A DNA stretch of 64,000 nt from Collybiopsis luxurians FD-317 M1 (Eukaryota; Basidiomycota; Agaricomycetes; Agaricales; Omphalotaceae): contig KN834777.1 in NCBI GenBank assembly GCA_000827265.1, positions 602,425-666,424 on the forward strand, read 5' to 3'. A model generated the notes under the pieces. That model searched no databases. It saw nothing but the letters and a program-made list of their open reading frames with translations, and was not told where the DNA came from. The first letter of the stretch is position 1. Each line of letters opens with the position of its first letter. Below, piece by piece: positions 59,677-64,000 of the stretch. Made by a program: the position numbers and the translations under genes.

Positions 59677-62461
59677 TCAATCAACATCATCTAGCCCGCC
59701 GTACGAAGGCGCAGCAAACGGAGTCGAAGTGGAGGAACCCACAACATTCGTATTCGCGTTCAGAGTCGAGACGTTACGTCCAAAGGAAAACGAGAAGTGG
59801 GGGGTGCCGGCATTACTCCCACTTGTGTTCGCATTCGCATTCGTGCTCGCGCTCGCACTCGTCCCGGCAATGGTATTGGCATTAGTATCGGTACTGGTGC
59901 CAGCGTCGACACGAGTGGTGATCCCTGACCCCGACCCCGATCCCGATCCCAAGCCCTGGAATCCATTCACATTCGCATTCGCATTCTGGTTCTTTCCCGC
60001 CCCACCTGCCCCCGACGCCTTCTTACTCTGCCTCAAAACCTTCTTCTTCCTCTGAATCTTTGCAAAATTCCCCATCGCCTCAAGTGCATCCGTGATATGG
60101 TCCCTGGACGGCCGGTCCCCAAGTCGGTTGATCATCGCATCGACCACATCCGCTCCTTGCAACCACGTCATGCCCATCCCACCCGCACCAGAAGTCACAG
60201 TCGTACTCTGACCCGCACTCTCACTCTGCCCCTCCTTCCCCTTCCCTTTATCCTTGTCCCTGTCCTTCTCCTCCTCCGAAACCATCCTCGTATACACCTT
60301 CGCCAACACCCCCGGCCCACCTTTAATCTTCATCGCAGCTTCCACCCACCCCTCAAACCTTTCCTTCAACCTCGGCCTCAACTCTTCCCTAACATCATCC
60401 AAATCCGGATCATCAGGATCCATATCCAACAACCCCATTCCCCCCATACCCATGCTGATACCCATACCCATACCCATGCCCCCAAAACCGAACGGGCCAC
60501 CCTCATCGGTGTCCGGATCGTTTTCATCAATATCACCGCCGTTAAGAGGTACGGGGACAGGGAAACCCATCATCATCGCTGCAAAGGCTATCGGATGAAG
60601 TGGGGGTGGTATCCCATCGCCTGCGCCTCCTGCACCACCGCCACCGCCACCTCCGGCTACACCAGCTGCACCCCCGCCTCCTCCTGCGCCTGCACCCCCG
60701 CCACCACCAACACCTCCTCGAGCATCCAGAACCGGAGGAGGCGCGACAACCGCATCAATCCAACTCGCTATCCTATCCTTCCTCGCCTGCGACCCCACCT
60801 GCATCTTCAACACCCTCTTCAACTCACTCCTATTCCTCTCCACATCCAAACTTTTAAAACACCCAAACACCAAATTCCTAACCCCCCTCACGGTCTCCAT
60901 CAACTCCGTCTCAATAATCTTCAACGCCCTCGTCCGGAACATCGCTACCGTCCCCTTGCCCCCCTTGTCAAGCACCTCGTCCTCAGCCATCGTCACTACA
61001 GCAGCTTGATAGCTCGACGCGTCTTGAGGTCTCAAAAGATGCGCGTGGGTATCGAGAAGCTTGACAATCTCCCTCGCGTCACCTTCAGACGCGTATATGG
61101 CGAGGGTTGAAGCGAAAGCAGACGAGCTGGACGTGGCAATGTCAGAGAGGGTATCCAAAAGCTCGATGGACGTCAGCTCGGGCTCGTCGCTGAGTTCGAT
61201 GATGGAGATGTAGAGGTTGGGTGAGGGGTCGAGCTCGAAGAGGGTACGGAGGTAGGAGACGACGAGCGTGCGGAGATGGTGGCGCTGTTTGTTCACTTTG
61301 GAGGACCAATGGTGGGCGTGCAAGGAGCAGGTGCAGCGATCGGGGGTGGAAGATGTCGACAAGGATGAAGACGCGTCGGTATCACAGTCGGATGAAGAGC
61401 CTAGGCAAGACTCATCACCGAGACTGTCGTCCGAAAAGATCGAGCCTTCATCGTCGTCATTGTCTTCGCCATCGTCTTCGTTAAGGGCCCATGCGAGAGC
61501 TGAGATCCGTCAATGAAGGAAGCGAAAAAAAGGCGGTACAAAAAAAGCTTACCGTTATAACCACCGTGTAAAACTTTCGCAAGAGACTTCCAACCAAAAG
61601 TATCCTCGATATCCACAAGCATCTCGGAAATCTTTTTCCTCGCCTGACGGCCACCTGAAGCTGACATGGACACGAACAGCTCTCGCCACAACCACAAGAG
61701 AACTTTGTCCATACTCTGGATGTTAGGGTACGAGAATCGTTTGATAAGCTTTCCGGAGGTAGACTTGATTTTGACGCTGACGGGGATGGCGACTACAGAG
61801 CATTTGCATCTAAAGATATACACCAGTTAGCGTACGACATATCTCAAAATAGACGTGACATACCCCCCACCGTGACCAGATATATCACGAATCTCTAGGA
61901 TCAGATTCGCAATATACAGCAACGCGTTGTGAGCCTTGACAAAGTGAACATTGTGCTCGTACACGACCCTCCAAATTTGTTCGATCCAGCAAGCCAATGT
62001 ATCGATAACTTCTGCATGAATTTCAGTGCGATTAGAACGGTCTTTGAGGAAAGATCGTTTATTGTCGCGTCGTAAATCATTCAAAAGGGTGCGGATTTCC
62101 TTCTTTTTGGACTTGACATCGATATCTGGAATGCTTGCGTATCGCTTTTGGAGACGAGTGGCGGCCGAGACGACTGTGGAGAAGATAAGCTATGTTCCTC
62201 ATCCGGACCAACCAGTTTCGCTCACCTCGTTTCGCCTTTTCTTTTGGCAACGAGTTCAAGAGAGAACCGAGCTGACTGTCGACCAGAGATTTTTGAGCCT
62301 CTGGTGGTAGAGTATCGTATATTCGTAAAAACCTGAGAAATGTGAGCAAATGAAGTACTTTGATGGTTATTCAGTTGTACTTCAAGGACGACCCATTGGC
62401 CATTTTCTAGAAAATTTCGAGTTTGTAGATCAATGCCGTCGTGGATGGTGGTCAAGGACAA
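59677..62461 (-). CDS. large conserved-looking unknown protein with Gly/Met-rich region
   Basis: I do not recognise a named family. A first exon starting MSLTTIHDGIDLQTRNFLEN is followed by FLRIYDTLPPEAQKSLVDSQ and LLNDLRRDNKRSFLKDRSN. Then come AHNALLYIANLILEIRDISG, CSVVAIPVSVKIKSTSGKL, SMDKVLLWLWRELFVSMSAS and an acidic stretch, EDDGEDNDDDEGSIFSDDSL. The long last exon (561 codons from 61362) has helices such as YLRTLFELDPSPNLYISIIE. It then has a Gly-rich tract, a run of GMGMGMGISMGMGGMG, a Lys/Asp linker and an Asn/Ala/Thr-rich tail ending PSYGGLDDVD. Total length is near 850-900 residues. The junction between exon 1 (LEVQL) and FLRIYD could not be joined in frame. No enzyme motif is visible; soluble, partly disordered, possibly a scaffold. 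Confidence 0.75.
60430..60735 (-). repeat. in-frame GC-rich low-complexity tract (Gly and Gly-Met repeats)
   Basis: On the minus strand this encodes about 45 mostly Gly/Ala residues (60640-60735) and an alternating Gly-Met run (60440-60485). It is coding, uninterrupted and typical of a replication-slippage-prone, disordered segment. Confidence 0.8.
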
Positions 62462-64000
62462 AGAATGAGTTGAAATTGGCGCCTAAACGAGCCAAGGACT
62501 CGGCGGTCCTCCCACGGGCCGCAATACTGCCGAGAGACCTCATTGCTACCAATCAAATTCTTCTGGTTATTATTATTAATCTTCAAATGCAAGATTGACT
62601 CGGACGCGATACAAGATGCCCAAAAAAGAAGAAAAAAAAAACCTAGAATAATAAAAAGTAAAATCTTATTTCGACCCGTGTCTGAGTTTCATGAATGCCG
62701 CAAATAATGCTTTACGTTCAGTAAAAAATCCAGTCACGCAATAGAACTCGACTAGATGTATATTGAGAGATACTACAAAGAAAGGTAAGGAACGAGCAAT
62801 ACATATGAAGGTATTTATATTGTATTTATATGTTTGATCAACAGACTCTACTTATCTGCAACAATGAAGATTTTTAATAAATAAAAAATAAAAAAAACTA
62901 ACCCTTGAAGTAAGCATGCTGTAATGGCATATGTATCACAGAGGCATAGGCCTTACAGGCAGGTAGGGGAATCTAGCATGGCATACAAATAATGAGTCTC
63001 TCAAGCTTTCTTCGGAGATAATTGAATGCTTTGCCTTTCAGATTAGAAATTGTGAAACTTCTGTGGTAGAGGATTAGCACCAAAGGAGGCAAAAGTGATC
63101 AGTCCTTCTTGGTCAACTGGAGCTTCACGTGAATGGGGAGGCAGTGAAGACCAGGAGGGAGTTTCCAAATCTTGGGATAGATGCAGGTGTGATAACGGCT
63201 GGGTTTCAAGGTCAGATGTACTTTTCTGGTCAGCATTCAAGAGGCAACTTTCAATCTCAATGCTGATTCCCAAATCAGCTCTAACCATGATCATTGTGGG
63301 AGCAATTCCCTAAGCTGAATGCATAAGATGAACCATATTAACATTGTAAAATTTGCATATCACAATGATAGCCAGTATTGATTCCATTGTTGGATTATTC
63401 TCATGATTGGGATCAAGAACTCAAACAAAAGAGGATACAGTAAGCCAGACTCCAGGCTAGACCAAATAGGTCAGATAAAGTCTAGGAGAATGTCAGAGGA
63501 TAGGACAAACACCATTGCAACATAGTTAGACATCTTCTGACTATTCGAAGAACCATATCTCAGGTACTTTTGAGTGTTGTGAGATGTCCACCAGAGCCTT
63601 CCAGCTAAATATCAAAAACTCAGGAGGGGAGATCTTCTTTCCAGTGAAAATGGCTTGCCTATAAGTCCAGTCAGAATCAGGTTGGCAAGGAGATTCATTG
63701 CTAAGAATGCATAAAATAGATGGGATTCTTGTCTTGCAAGAACTAGATGTGTTGAGAGCTTGATTACATCTGCAGAGGAGCTGTCTAATATTCCTTCAAG
63801 AGTTACACATGTGATTGCCATCCATACATGGCAGAAGGGTCAGAGCACTTAGTCTCGAGAAGTGCTCTCTTAGTAATCACTACCCACCGGCACTAATTGC
63901 ACATATTATGCCGAGTCCAACTATAATCCACCTTCTTGATGCCCAAAAAAAGTAACAGCAATACAACTGAACAAATAATAATACACTGTCAGAGAATTTG
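62462..64000. other. terminal region without a recognised gene
   Basis: The first few hundred bases are the promoter side of the large unknown gene. Beyond 62.6 kb the sequence is A+T-rich with poly-A tracts. Frames such as 63612-63821 (MAITCVTLEGILDSSS) and 63043-63294 are short and carry no motif; they could be exons of a gene running off the window, but I cannot support it. Confidence 0.4.

Noticed and set aside
60097..61110. 337-codon plus-strand frame rich in His/Arg/Pro
   Set aside because: Antisense to the Gly/Met-rich unknown protein; low-complexity shadow.

Overview
This window is nuclear DNA from a basidiomycete fungus, almost certainly an Agaricomycete. The genes are dense and intron-rich, with GT..AG introns of about 50-60 bp. 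The gene content fits as well: DUF6534 membrane protein, basidiomycete-type P450s, NACHT NLR-like NTPases, and a PSDC-type decarboxylase. Exon structures below were built by hand from splice signals and protein motifs. For several genes the exon lengths sum to an exact multiple of three.

Layout. Positions 1-23 kb are an accessory block: a dienelactone hydrolase (3.1-4.3 kb), a P450 tail-to-tail with it (4.6-6.5 kb), a DUF6534 seven-helix-type protein (11.0-12.8 kb), a second P450 (16.2-18.7 kb) and an MFS monocarboxylate-type transporter (21.3-23.0 kb). They are separated by gene-poor DNA carrying inverted-repeat elements. Positions 24-28 kb hold a hypothetical gene and NLR-like copy A, which is broken. 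Positions 28.6-32.9 kb hold the exportin CSE1, followed by a MITE-like repeat and an intronless phosphatidylserine-decarboxylase-like enzyme (34.9-36.1 kb). A 534-base run of N sits at 38.1 kb. NLR-like copy B (40.8-43.0 kb, minus) is followed by two housekeeping genes on the minus strand, uracil phosphoribosyltransferase and glucose-6-phosphate dehydrogenase. G6PD has one in-frame stop in this assembly. Positions 48.4-51.4 kb hold two unusual small genes: a protein with two CxxC pairs, and a cytosolic-looking protein made of six 29-30 residue repeats. NLR-like copy C (54.2-56.3 kb), a signal-peptide epoxide hydrolase (56.7-58.5 kb, minus) and a large unknown Gly/Met-rich protein (59.7-62.5 kb, minus) complete the window.

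Two systems stand out. First, the repeat protein at 50783-51398 alternates an almost invariant block (AQDII.DQAKETPVAA) with highly variable Trp-rich segments. That is the architecture of a multi-core peptide precursor, although its processing and function are unknown. Second, there are three NLR-like paralogues in 30 kb. They share a short Gly/Asn-rich N-terminal segment, a NACHT core and an unrecognised C-terminal module, with no visible WD, ankyrin or TPR repeats. All three keep the same two intron positions.

The P450, hydrolase and transporter genes could belong to a metabolic cluster, but no backbone synthase is visible.
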